A DNA stretch of 64,000 nt from Sodiomyces alkalinus F11 (GCF_003711515.1 NW_021167087.1:305574-369573); one strand, 5' to 3'. Shown: positions 12,431 to 23,671, numbered from the stretch's first letter. Notes: generated from the letters alone by a model not told the origin. Translations and numbers: made by a program.

Positions 12431-14160
12431 TTTAAAGCCTATACTCGCTAGGAGGCTAGCGTGTAGTCTTAGGGCTAAGAGTAAATAGAGCTAAGTCTCT
12501 TATCCACCCAGAGTCGCGATATACGCTAGTATAAAGGGCGTAAACCTATAAATAATTTTCCTAACTATTACCCTAGTCCGTTTCTTTTTTAAACTTTTAC
12601 CTTTATTACCCTAATTAAAGGCACTATAAACCTATCTAGACTTATTTCCCCGATTAGAAGACTTTTCCTTATATTTATTATTTATTATATTTATAAGTAA
12701 GCCTAACTACGTGGACGTTATAAAGATATACTACTATATACTCTCTTTTCTGTAATAAGTATAGGTTTTCTTATTATAATCTTAAATTCTTTACTTCTAT
12801 TCCCCTAATAACCGTATAATTTATCGGACCTAAGCTAAATTATACCTAGTTTAATATAAGCTACCTATTCTACGGAAGGGAGTTATAGTCGGGAATAACT
12901 AGTATAAGGACGGTTACTAAGGGTATAATATAATCAAGAGAAATACTATTAAAGGCTATAAGCCGTAAACCGTAAATCCCTCCTTTACTAACCCTAGTAC
13001 TAGTAACTTATTAAGTTACTACGTTAATTTTAAAGGCCGATTTTAGAAGTATAAGAGCCACCCCCTTTCTACTACTTAAAGCCCCTTTTCCTAATCTCTA
13101 TTACTAATCGCTCTCCCTATAACTAATATTATACCCCTATTCCCCTACCTACACCTATATATACTACCCTTAAGCCTACTATACGTAAGTTCCTTGTCCG
13201 GAAAGAAAAGACTAATACTATACCTATTACTAGAAGAGTAAGTTTAAGATACTAAGTTAACGGCGTTAAGAGCCCCGCTAGAAAAACTCCTAATAAAGAA
13301 ATACGTAATATCACGATAACGACGGCGGTAATAATAATAAAAACCGGAAAACCCGGGGATTTCCTAGTTTTATTAGCCTAATTAAACGATTACTGGCCAC
13401 TACCTATAAATCTTATTTTTCTTATAAGGGCTTCGTCGGTAGATAGGCCCGTAGAAGACGGATTATTATAAAGGGAAGAAAAAGAGAAAGCCATAAAAAG
13501 ACCTCCTTTTATACCTATTTTCCCTAATCTTACTACTCTACCCTGCTTCCTTATATAGCGGCTCTTTCTTACCCCTAACTACACAAAAGACTTAGACTTA
13601 GAAGCTTACGTCGTTATAACTTACTACCCACTACCTAATCCCTTCCTATTTCTCGGCCTTATCTACCCTATTTAACTATAACTATACTCCTATTCCCCTA
13701 ATTACCGCGAAAGATACCTAGTCCCCCCCTTCTTTACTCCTAAACCGGTCTTTCTTCGTAATCCTTATACTCGGGGACGTATACCTTAATCTCCCTACGC
13801 TAAATATAAGCCCCTATGGGAAAAAAGATTAGATAATACTTAACGGTCTCTCCTTTCTAATACTAAGCGCTATCCTTAACCCTTTAGTAGTGGCTATCCA
13901 GTTTAGTCTAATATCGATATATTAAACCTAGAACTATAGCCGGAATACTATCTCGCGCTAGGAGATCTTAACCTCCTAAAGTATCGTGTTACTAGTAAGC
14001 CACCTATTAATAAATAGCCTTTATATTATCAATATAAACGCTACGCTAAGGGGACTATAAAGGTCGGTGACTATTATTATAAATCGATTGAGGTAGTACT
14101 ATACTCTACTTAGGAGAAGGATCGGGGTGACTAACGCCCGGATACTTATCGTCCGGCTAG
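12431..14160. other. RIPed sequence without identified content
   Basis: Strong TpA excess and frequent stops in all frames. It follows the gypsy integrase and could include that element's untranslated 3' end and LTR, but no repeat partner or conserved motif could be seen. Confidence 0.5.
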
Positions 14161-17100
14161 GAGACCTCCTAATTACCCTATTAGAACTACCCTTAGAGGG
14201 CGTTATTATAATACGTGTAGGCGGACTCGTGAAATTAATAGTTAGCGTAGTGCGGGAACTCCTCGCTCCCCTAGATCGACACGTACTCGAAAAAGGGGTA
14301 TAGAATCTTATTATTAACCCGATTAGTTATAGCTATTTAATACTCCTTATAATACTAGTAAGGAACCTTATTAATAATACTATATACTTAGATTAAAAGC
14401 GCCTTAGTAGTATAAGGCCGCGAGACGACTTTTATAAGATACTCTTTTTAAGGACTAGCTATATCCTTCGCTATAAAGACTTAACGACGGAAGAGAGGAG
14501 AGCCGTTATTAGCGTTTATCTTTATAAATAAACTAACCTTAACGTCTCTAAGATTAAGAAGAGTATCCTAAACCCACCGGGCGATTACCGCCTTACTTTC
14601 TCCGGGGATTAATAACTATAGGAAGTCTAGCTCGACGTATAATAAGCCACCCTTACTGCCTACCTTATACTAGCCGAGGTAAGAGTTTACCTATAGGTTT
14701 ATTAGTCTCTATATAACCTAATTAGGGTAACCTATATATAGAATCGATAAAAACTTACTACTATATCCACTAGGGTTACTCCGAAGGAGTATTCCTTATA
14801 AGTCTTAAGGGGTAAATAAGCTATAGGCTAAAACTAAGGAGTTAGCTTAATAAACTACTAACGGCCGACTATCTTTATCCTTTTATATAACTTAGTCTTA
14901 TCGAGCGTGCTAACTAGCCGCTTAATCGCTATTATTACTATTATTAGTTATTAAAGTATAGATAGTGGTTATATTCGTATCTGCCTTAATATTATCGTAG
15001 GAAAAGGAAGAAGAAGAAGAGAGATACCGCTAAAAAGCTCGCCTTTTATACTCGAGGCATTAAGCGATTAAGGGAGGCTATAAGCCTTATTATTACTATA
15101 AATTATAAAGGCGGCTATTTAGTTAAAGCAGTTATAAAGGGGTCTTTGCCTACTACGGCTTAAAGGAGGAGTGATTTACTATTTCTCTTTTTTTTTTAGA
15201 TCCCTTATTCTTAAGTCACGGCTACGCCTATAACTAAATAACGCAGGAGCTATTTCGTCTAATCTTTTCGACTAATTAAAGCCCGGATTTTAATGTCTTT
15301 TTCCTAATCGGGAACCTTCCCGCCGAGTTAAAGAAGTCACTATCGCTATAACTAAGGCACGCCTCCTTTAACTAATCGAAAGACTCCTTTATAGGTAGTA
15401 GCTAAATAGTAACGCCTACTATAAAAGAACTCTTAAGGCAAAGACTATCACGGAAGAAGGCACTTTTAAGCTTATTAGCGGAGGATAAATATCCCTCGAC
15501 CTTAAGCTTTAAGAGTCTCTTTTCCTCTCTCTTCCACTCCTTAGTTTTTAACTAGCCCTTCGCTCTCGAATATTACCCGTAACTACTAACCTCTATTTTA
15601 TAAGTAATAGCTTTTTCTATTTCTTTTTAATAGTTTTTCGACGCCCCTAGGTCTAATTAAGACAACTAGCTATAGTTTACGCTCTTACTAGCCTTTATTT
15701 CTTCCCCCCCCCTCCCCCCCTCTCTCTCTCTCCCTCTCCCGCCGCGTACGCCGCCTTCGCTATAACTAACTACTAGGCCACTACCCCTATAGGGAACTTA
15801 CTAAAGCGCTATATTCACCCTAAAGCACGCGCCGTTATTAATTCCCGTACTAGAGGTCGTATAGAGTACGTCCTTAAGAAGAGTAGGTGGGCTTTCTCCT
15901 TAATAAGTCTCCCTTACCGCCTATTCGACGTATCCGATAATAACCCCCTTTTCTTTAGGTTTACGGTAGGCAGTATAAAGGACTAGTAAATAATTTAATA
16001 GCTCTTAGGATCTATAAAAGGAGAGTATATAGACGGAGAAGTTATAGATAATATAACCCCGTTAACCCCTTTAGTAAAGGTTCGTAGAGATAGTATCGTG
16101 GCCGCCCGTATAGCTTTACTAGCTGCGTAAAGAGTGGATAGTGACCTCTTTAAGGGTAAGTGGTTAGAAAAGTCTACTATAAAAGACCTAATCAGGGTAA
16201 TAACTACTAGATAGATCGGGGATACTAGGCCTAAGGCTTGGATTAATAATATTAAAATATAGGGCTATAACGCTAAGAGAAAGAGGTTTAACTATCTAGA
16301 TATAAGCGAGAGAAATCTTTTTAGGATCGTAATATCCCGGCTAATTCCCTTTACATACTATATTAGAGGTAACTATTTTATTAGCCTAATCTTAGATTAG
16401 GAGACTTAGGTTATATACGTATACGATAGTATATAGTATAATAGGGGAGCCAAAAAGCATCTATTAAAAAGCTTCCGAGGAGCTATAAGTTAGCTACAGT
16501 ATATTAGAGCTCCTAAAGAGGCTATAGATAGCCTAGTTAGGAAATTCTATATTATCCTAAGCCCTTAATAGGAGGATAAGTACTCGTGTAGTCTATTTAT
16601 TAGTGAATAGATCCGTTATATTATTTAGGAGGGACACTTATTCCCTGCCTTATCCCGGCTATACCGCCTATAAGATAGCCACTATTATATTAACGACGCT
16701 ATTAGCTATACTAGGTATATTAGATATAGCTAATTAAGTTATATAGGCGAACTCTTCGGCTTCGGCCACTAACCTAAGCTTAAACTAGCTTCTAAGTAGT
16801 CTACCCTATCCCCTAATCCCGCTCTTACTACCGCTCCCGTTATAACTCCCTCCTATAATCCGCCTAAGATAACTAGTTTCACGCCTATTAATAAGAAGTG
16901 GAAGCCTATTAACCCGCTTAAGGGCCCTAAGACGCCGAAAATGCCTAAGGACCCTAAGACTCCTTAGTTAACTAAACTAAAGTCGTATTCCCCTAATTAG
17001 GGGATAACCGAGGAATAGGCGTATAGTAAAGGTAATAGCGATACGTTCCTAGAACTAGATAACCTTAGGCTTAATACTCCTAGGAAAGCTACTAAGGAGA

Positions 17101-17900
17101 GCCTAGCCCCTCTAACGTTACCTCTATAAGCCCCTAAGGTTTAAGGGCCTACTAGTTCCCCTAAATAAAAGGTGGCTAAGCTAAAGAAATAGTCGAAGCC
17201 ATAGCTATAGTAACTAGCCCCTATTAAGATTAGCTTAGCTATAGGCTATTACACGCACGAGAGAGAGGACCTTATTAATTTTACCGTAAGGACCGATATA
17301 CAGAGTAAGTAGGAGAAGGATTAAGCGTACTAAAGCCGTGGTCTAAAGATATCCCGTAGCCTGTTATTCTATGGGCTAATCGAGATAAGGAACGTGCCGT
17401 TTAGACTAAGTAACTATAGCCGGGAGGATTAGGTCTAGTCATTTAATAACCCTTATAAAGCCGCCTTATAGGATACCGCTACTAATAATAGTAAGTATCT
17501 CCCGCTATCGTGAGTAGTAGAGTAGGGAGGCTAGCGTTATTATAATACCGCTATCGAATAGGAGGTAGATAAAGCTACCGCTAATTAAAAGGCTAAAAAG
17601 GCTAATAAGCCGGACTACGTAGTCGGAGGAAGGACTTTACGGAAGCGTAAGTAGAGGTATATATAGAGGATTAGATAAGGGACGTCTTAAGGATATAACC
17701 AATAGAGATAGTAAGGGAACGGTATATACGGAGGAACTAGAACTAAGAGGATCCCTAATCATATATACGTGGAGGACGGGGTGATTAGAGGAATAAGGGT
17801 ATACGATAGCTCTTTACTTAGTTTATTTACTTATATCTGCTTATTTTTAGGAGTTATCTACGTTATAAGAGCGTAAATAAGATAACTAGGGCCGTATTAT
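14160..17900 (+). pseudogene. Degenerate coding tract with a Ulp1-like protease domain
   Basis: Long plus-strand stretches read as protein if TAG/TAA are taken as former CAG/CAA. The clearest part is about 16150-16640. A K-W-L motif at about 16155 is followed by a catalytic array in one frame: Tyr at 16374 in the His position, Asp (in Y-D-S) at 16425, TAG in the Gln position at 16569 and Cys at 16587. The spacings are 17, 54 and 6 residues. Those of 17 and 6 equal the His-to-Asp and Gln-to-Cys spacings of yeast Ulp1. C48 proteases of this family cleave ubiquitin-like proteins, and several eukaryotic transposons carry them. After the domain comes a Pro/Lys-rich tail (about 16800-17000). The rest of the tract has no recognised domain, and the element class is unknown. 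Confidence 0.6.
15700..15745. repeat. polypyrimidine tract
   Basis: Runs of C followed by alternating CT with a few breaks, inside the RIPed block upstream of the Ulp1-like domain. All-pyrimidine sequence has no CpA or TpG to mutate, so it survives RIP unchanged. Confidence 0.7.
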
Positions 17901-18251
17901 AACCGCGTAGATACGGCTTTAAAGTAGTTTAGCAGGTGGTTACGTGACCCCCTTTTTCGAGGCTACGGGGTCCACCTCCTATATATATATTAAGGATAGG
18001 CGCCGGATATCCCTATCGGGGGACCACGATTTAATTATTATCCTCTTTTACAATTACTTATTCTACGTTTAAGGTATCTTTCTAGTTTAACTTATATTAC
18101 CCTGATTAGAATAGTGACTACCGATCTACTTCTTCGCTAAAGGTTAGTGGTATTGGTTATATTTTAGTTATGCATCGTGGTTTTACTAGACTAACCTCTT
18201 TATCTGATCTTTATCTTAACGATCTAGTGCCACTACGTCTTTATCCAGTTA

Positions 18252-18443
18252 TATTAGAATATAATAAGGGCGGATACCGGAAAAGACCAGATAGGATCTA
18301 AATAATATAGTACCCATAATAGAGTCTTTACCATCTAAATTAAGGGTATAAGAGACTCACACGGATATAACTTAATATAATATATACACACGAGATTTCT
18401 GCTCTACTAAGTTGATTATCTAAGTGCTATTTGATATACGATA
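18252..18443 (+). repeat. copia LTR fragment, inverted relative to the nested element
   Basis: In plus sense this matches about 190 bp of the element-sense copia LTR, from the AATATAATAAGGG region to its 3' end. The first third of the LTR is missing or unrelated. No primer-binding site follows and no coding region is attached. It is a truncated or diverged solo LTR of the same family. Confidence 0.75.
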
Positions 18444-19212
18444 ACTAAATTGCCACGTCAGCGTAGAGGGGGTAAAGTCTCCTTTTCCTCCTCAAGTTGA
18501 AGTATTTACGATATACGACTGTTAAGTCCGAATAGTATTATCCGTTGCGGTGTATCTTTTCCCTGGTATTATAGCCTATTCCTTAATATAGCGTAATGTA
18601 AAGTATCGGTTTTACTTTTCTTTATTATAGCCGGGATATTTTTTAATAGCCTTTTTAATAGCCTATTAATAAATAAAGGTCTTTATAGTAGTTTTAAGTA
18701 GCTAATTAGCCTTATTAAACGTCTTAATAAGGCGACCGAGCTTTTAATTCTAGGAGATAGTCTACTAATTCTTAATTTCGGCGAGGCGTATAAGTTCTGC
18801 GTTAAGGGTATAATAGTATTATCGCGCTCGCCTTAAGAGTATTATTCGTGTAGTTAATCTAGGAATTTAGGTATAATATACTTAGGGCGGTTATCTAGCT
18901 AATCCTTTTAGCTAGGATTAAGTAATGCCTAGACCTCTATCCCCTAGGCATACGATTAGATATAGAAGATCTAATTAGCCTATTACTATATGGATTTAAG
19001 GCGCGGGATACTAAGCGCTTTAGCTATAATCTTAAGCTTATTCGATATAATATCTAGTAAGAGTTTAGCGAATAAGAGCTTATTATTAAGAGAGAGAGCG
19101 TAGGAGGGCTCCGTAATACTATAAAAGTATATAAAAATAAATATAGATAATAGATTAGCAGGAAGTTACTAGTTACTATTATTACCCGGGCTTATAACTA
19201 TTAAATTAACGG

Positions 19213-19320
19213 GAGTATACTTATATAGAGCGTTGATTTAGGAAATATATAATTATATTAAGTATAAAAGAGAAAGAAAAAGGAGGCGGGTATATATATC
19301 CAAATATATCTACTACCTTC
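19213..19320 (+). repeat. RIP-altered half copy of the 297-bp MITE
   Basis: GAGTATACTTATATAGAGCG and the following 35 bp align with the left inverted repeat of the element at 21022, with changes mostly G-to-A or C-to-T. Only one arm is visible. It marks the right edge of the RIPed block. Confidence 0.55.
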
Positions 19321-19420
19321 TAAGCGAGGATAATAGGACACCTCTAACTAATAGGAGGTTACTATACCGTGACTTATGTGCTAGAATATAATAGTTTTGC
19401 TGTAATTACACTACTTCGTA

Positions 19421-21021
19421 GTATTATCTTTAGCTATCTGGATGCCTATATACTTACTTAATGTACCTACCTTAGCTGTAATTACGGCGAGGAGTTGGCG
19501 AAGTAATTACCTAATGCACCTTACCTTAAGGTATATGGTAATTGGGTGGTGCTCAGCACAAACGGAAAGGCGGCAGGTAAGGTCACGCGCCATGCCCCCC
19601 AGCCACAGGACAAGCCACAATAACGTAGAACGCCACACCTCCAGCCCATCAACGGAACCGTGTCCGGGGGCAAGCGGAAAGTCCCACCTAAACAAGCTGA
19701 CTAACCGTTTCACGAGGGCTTCTATTCAGCCAAGACTATCGCCTCCTCTTCATATCACCAGCATCAACATCGCGAACCCCGGAGCACCACCGCCTTTCCC
19801 GCAGACTGACCTGTTCTCACCCCTACTCTTACCCCAGATCGTCCCGCTTATGCTGCAGCTCACTTGGCATCTTAGCTTCGGCATTCGTAAAAGCGACGAG
19901 ATAGAAGGCAAGAGGAAGAGGGGGGTTCAAGCTGCATGCCGAGACAGACCCCAAACTCTACAGCGTCTTGCTGTCCGGGATGGCGAAATGGAAAGCCTCC
20001 GCGACGCCTCTCCGGTGCCGGGGACTGCGCAGCAGCAGTGCTCTGACGTCGCTTCTCCCGGCAGCCTTATGCGGTGAGGGTGGGTGTCCCCCACATGGCA
20101 TCAGATATGGGGTCTTTGGAAACCATCCTCAGATGACAGATTCGCCACCTTCATATTAAGGACTCTTGACGGGAACCCAGGCTCCGGAAGCATCCAAGCT
20201 CCATCCATCCAGCCACGGCCCGCTTTTTCTTTGTAGTTTTGTCGTCGTCTGACCTCGCTGTCTGGGGGGTACGCGTAGGTGGTCTCTGCAGTGCGGCCGG
20301 CCGATTACCACTGAGCGTCGCGTTGAGCGTCGCCCCGCCTGTGATATTCCGTGACTGAAAGTTCCCTTGACTGACGCACGGGATCGCATGGCATGGGCCC
20401 TTCTCCCATCCCAAGTCCTACCCCTTGTTTCCGCCGCATCATCTCCGCGGCCGCGACCTGTTGGTCTATCTTTGGCATCAATCTAACAAGAAGCGAAAAC
20501 AATACCCAAACCTTATCCTCCATCCCAGGACAGAACCAACAGCAAACCCAAAAAGCGCCTCTTTTCTGTCTAACGGACTGAGCCCGCCACTACGTTTGTA
20601 CGATAGATGATACTCACCCCTCCGTCCCCTAATCCTCACGAGCGGCCATCCAGGTTGATTTGCACCCTCTTCACAGCAATCGGGGGTGCAAAGTTTGATC
20701 GCGCCACCTCCGTCGCCAGTTGGATACGTGCGTTTTTTACTTTATCCGTATGTCAAAACCCCCCCTTACAAGTTTAATTTGGCCAGTCAACGCAACGTTC
20801 AAGCTAGATAGTATAGAGTTAAGGGCTTGCCTGCGGTCTAGTCTGGAAAATCAAGAGGCAAAAGGTCTCGTCCCGCCAATGGAAATCCGAAGCCCGATAT
20901 AACCTTAGGTAGGCAGTTTAAGCCGCGCCCGATTCGATTGGTAACGTGGATGTCGTAAGTCTACCTTAATAACCTAAGTCAAAGTCACTCAACACGTCAC
21001 GTAACCCTTATGGTCGATTGT
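19421..21021. other. Intergenic sequence, no supported gene
   Basis: Dinucleotide usage is normal here. An open frame of 211 codons at 19442-20077 begins inside the repeat edge, has no recognisable domain and overlaps other frames, so I do not call it a gene. Nothing else is recognised. Confidence 0.5.
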
Positions 21022-21318
21022 TGAGTGTGCTTTAGCGGAGCGCTGATTTGAGGAATATGTGATTATATTCTGTCCAGAGAGAAGACGAAAAATTAGGAAC
21101 GTATGCGTATTCAGCCAATCAGAAAAATATATCCTTCTTACTCGCGTGTTTCGGTGTGTGACATCGATCGTGGGTGATTTGGGCACACCTTCCTATTTGT
21201 CTGATTGGCTGAATACGCACACCTTCTTATGTTGTATTTTCTTCTTCTGCTCTTTGTGTACCTACTTCAGAATGCAATCATACATTCCTGAAATCAGCGC
21301 TCCGCTAAAGCACACTCA
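21022..21318. mobile_element. 297-bp MITE-like inverted-repeat element
   Basis: TGAGTGTGCTTTAGCGGAGC at the left end recurs inverted at the right end (ending 21318). The inverted similarity continues imperfectly for about 110 bp, including a shared GCGTATTCAGCCAATCAG segment. The interior between the arms is short and non-coding. It has the structure of a non-autonomous DNA transposon. A clear target duplication could not be assigned. A RIPed half copy lies at 19213. Confidence 0.75.
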
Positions 21319-22268
21319 CGTCAATTCAGCAGTATTCCACAGATCGTACCTGCTTGTGCAGCGCCGTCAAGGTATACTTGGTGCGGGAGTAGGTAATGAT
21401 GCTTGGGACACGGTCCGTAATCGTTGTTAGACCTGCGAGGGACAGGCAGCCGCTGCGTTCGATGTACGCGATAGGTCGACCAGTTTCATCCCGTCTCAAG
21501 AAACATGTTGTGTCCCATGCCACGAGACTTAAGGTACCTTACCTGTAGACAACAGATCAGATGAAAATAGTCATAATCCTTATATCAGACGAATATATTT
21601 AGTTAAAATCGGTCTTGCAAGGTACCTTAGGTAATCATGGATACGCGTATCGCTTTAAACAGGTTGATGGTTTATGCTGGCCAGTGACCGACTTATTAAT
21701 TCTCGAATACCAAACGCTCTGTGCCTGAAACGGCATGTTATGCTGCCTGGGACTCCAGGAATGAAAAAAATCCAAACCCGTACCAGACGACCAATTCTAT
21801 CCTCTGCCCCCAAAAGACCTTCGAATCCCGGATTCGAATATTTAGAGAATGACCCTGCTAATGCCTGTACGCAGCGGTAATATAAAAAGCCTATAAAGTA
21901 TATATTATATACTAGTATAAATACACTATTGCTATATAGATAGCCGCCCCCTAGTTTCCCTTTATCCCTTTCCCCTATAATTAATATACCCGCCCTTATA
22001 CTATTATTATAGAAGATATTCTGTTATTATTATAGAAGAAGATTGTAATTATATTATAATACTAGTATAGTATTTTATTACCTAATAATATCCACGAGAA
22101 TGACGACAATGACGGCGACTATAATAACGACCACGACGGTGACTATATCAACAACCACAGGAATAACCACAGTAGTAATAGCGACTAAGAGAGGCACGGA
22201 AAACATATTACAGTTACGCTGTATTTAATCATATTGTTTCGCTATGTCTAACACTCCGCTGTCACTGC
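21319..22268. other. Intergenic, with an AT-rich RIP-like remnant at 21870-22210
   Basis: GGTACC-centred palindromes occur at about 21531 and 21622. From 21870 the sequence becomes rich in TATA and ATTATTATAG and resembles RIPed repeats, with ATTATTATAGAAGA occurring twice. No gene is seen. Confidence 0.5.
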
Positions 22269-22283
22269 TTCAAAGGCAGGGTA

Positions 22284-22432
22284 TCAAAAAAAAAAAACCC
22301 CCCCCCAGAAAAAAACCCAGAAAAAAAAAACCCAGAAAAAAAAACCCCCCATAGCCCCCCCCCCAAAAAAAAAAGAACCCCAAAACCAAACCCAAAACCA
22401 AAGCCAAAACAAAAAAGAAAAAGTAAAGGGGT
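22284..22432. repeat. A/C homopolymer low-complexity tract
   Basis: Alternating runs of A and C with occasional G, including C runs of 9-10 and A runs of 9-12. It lies 50-200 bp beyond the stop codon of the cyclin gene (on the T/G strand for that gene). It may be a true low-complexity tract or an assembly-weak spot. Confidence 0.75.
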
Positions 22433-22471
22433 TTATATAAACCGCCGGAGTTTGCTTTTGAGTCTAAGTTT

Positions 22472-22490
22472 GGTGCGATTCTATCGCACC
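22472..22490. other. Perfect hairpin over the cyclin stop codon
   Basis: GGTGCGAT and ATCGCACC form an 8-bp stem with a TCT loop. The stop codon of the minus-strand cyclin (22481-22483) lies at the loop/stem junction. A role in termination of translation or in mRNA stability is only speculation. Confidence 0.6.
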
Positions 22491-23671
22491 GCCACCGAGG
22501 CGAGCATGCGCTCCAGCATAGAGCGGCGGCCCATACGCGCCCGCTTCTGTTTCGGCAAGCTGGGCGCCTGGTGGAATTCGACCGGCCTCGGGTCATCCAG
22601 AGGGTCGGGATTGTAGTCGCTGAAGCGAGATGGGCCCCAGCGGTCGATCTCTGCGACTATCTCCAGATAGTCCTCGGCCGTTGGTAGGTTTTGGGGCCAG
22701 TCTGGGGGCTCCTCCCAGTCGGAGTAGCACGAGGATGAAGTGACCGGTTTCGAGGGCGTCAAGGAGTGCACAGAGACGTCGGTCCAGCTGTCGTTGCTAC
22801 CGCTGTGAACCAGTGGTGGCGGGTTGATGGATGAGGTGGCGGAGTTGTTGGAGCGGTGAGTGCTGGGAGCGCGGATGTGTTCGGGCGTCCTCTGCCGGGA
22901 TCGAGATGTCTCTCTCGAGTGCGGTGTCGCAGAGCCAGAGCGCATGAACATAGACGACTTGAGCATCTGGCGGCGCTCCTCTTCTTCCCTCTGCCTGCGC
23001 CGCAACACACGCTCGTGCTTGGCGTCGAGTCTATCCCGGATGGGAGCCAGGAAGGGATCGAACTCGGTGTAAAGATCCCTCTCGGTGATACGCAAGTCCC
23101 AGTCGAGAAGTCCAAGTAATTGCCGCTCCATGTCATTAACCTCAGAGCCGCTAAATCCGAAGCTGCGAAAATCGTGATAGACGTGGCTGTAGGCGGCCCA
23201 GTGCTTGTTCTTAGGCGAGCTATCGTTTAAATATTTGGCAGCAAGGATGAGAGAAGCAAGGAAGATGCGGTGCGTGGTACATGGTATGCCGCGAGCGGCC
23301 GGCTGTAGCTTCGATCTCAGGCGAGTGAGGTAGACGAGTGTGGACATGAGGGTGGGGACCTGGACGTTGGAGGAGGTGACAAGTTGGGTGATGAAGTTCT
23401 CGAGGGTGGGAAGATCATCAACTTCGGGTTGGACGACGCGGGCCTTGCGACCCCTGGGCAGATTTGGCGAGTCACAGGCGATGACATTGAGCGCGGCGCC
23501 AGCAAGGTAAGCAATCATCTGCTGGGAGACCGGCTGGTATATGAAATGGTTGAGAGCCGCATCGTTGAGCTCTTCCAAGCTAAGCCGTTCCGTCTCGCCC
23601 ATCGGGACAAACTCGTCTCTTGAGAGGCTGAAGAGTAGTGTCGTAGCGCGAGTGTCTGTAAGTGAAGCCAT
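22481..23671 (-). CDS. Pho85-type (Pcl1/2, PclA-like) cyclin
   Basis: A single-exon gene of 396 residues starting at the ATG at 23671. The cyclin box spans about residues 85-205. It contains SSNVQVPTLMSTLVYL, a THRIFLASLILAAKYLNDSS core and MERQLLGLLDWDLRI, which match the Pcl1/Pcl2/PclA class of cyclins rather than B-type mitotic cyclins. Proteins of this class bind Pho85-like kinases and act at G1/S, in polarity or in conidiation. The C-terminal half is Ser/Thr-rich with several T-P/S-P sites (residues about 245-335), as in unstable phosphorylated cyclins. It ends with a basic tail. The stop codon sits in a small hairpin, and a minisatellite lies just upstream of the start. No intron is needed. 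Confidence 0.87.
   Translation of the reverse strand: MASLTDTRATTLLFSLSRDEFVPMGETERLSLEELNDAALNHFIYQPVSQQMIAYLAGAALNVIACDSPNLPRGRKARVVQPEVDDLPTLENFITQLVTSSNVQVPTLMSTLVYLTRLRSKLQPAARGIPCTTHRIFLASLILAAKYLNDSSPKNKHWAAYSHVYHDFRSFGFSGSEVNDMERQLLGLLDWDLRITERDLYTEFDPFLAPIRDRLDAKHERVLRRRQREEEERRQMLKSSMFMRSGSATPHSRETSRSRQRTPEHIRAPSTHRSNNSATSSINPPPLVHSGSNDSWTDVSVHSLTPSKPVTSSSCYSDWEEPPDWPQNLPTAEDYLEIVAEIDRWGPSRFSDYNPDPLDDPRPVEFHQAPSLPKQKRARMGRRSMLERMLASVAVR

Larger units (their letters stand above)
1..19420. repeat. RIP-degraded repeat block, left
   Basis: Nearly every frame is full of TAA and TAG. CpA and TpG are scarce while TpA is abundant and CpG is retained, so the GC content stays moderate. This is the expected outcome of RIP acting on CpA. 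Reading the frames with stops taken as former Gln or Trp codons recovers gypsy, copia and other transposon proteins, which are listed separately. The block ends near 19.4 kb, where ordinary dinucleotide usage returns. No intact gene is seen inside it. Confidence 0.9.

Noticed and set aside
15700..15745. Possible polypyrimidine tract of a retroelement end
   Set aside because: No LTR or terminal repeat adjoins it, so it is recorded only as a low-complexity tract.
19442..20077. 211-codon open frame on the plus strand
   Set aside because: No domain; it begins at the edge of the repeat block, and several overlapping open frames exist on both strands.
21815..21845. TTCGAATCCCGGATTCGAAT resembling a tRNA T-arm
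   Set aside because: It is a short inverted repeat; no acceptor, D or anticodon arms fit around it.
22270..22596. 108-codon minus-strand frame rich in Phe/Gly
   Set aside because: It is a translation of the A/C homopolymer tract and overlaps the cyclin in another frame.
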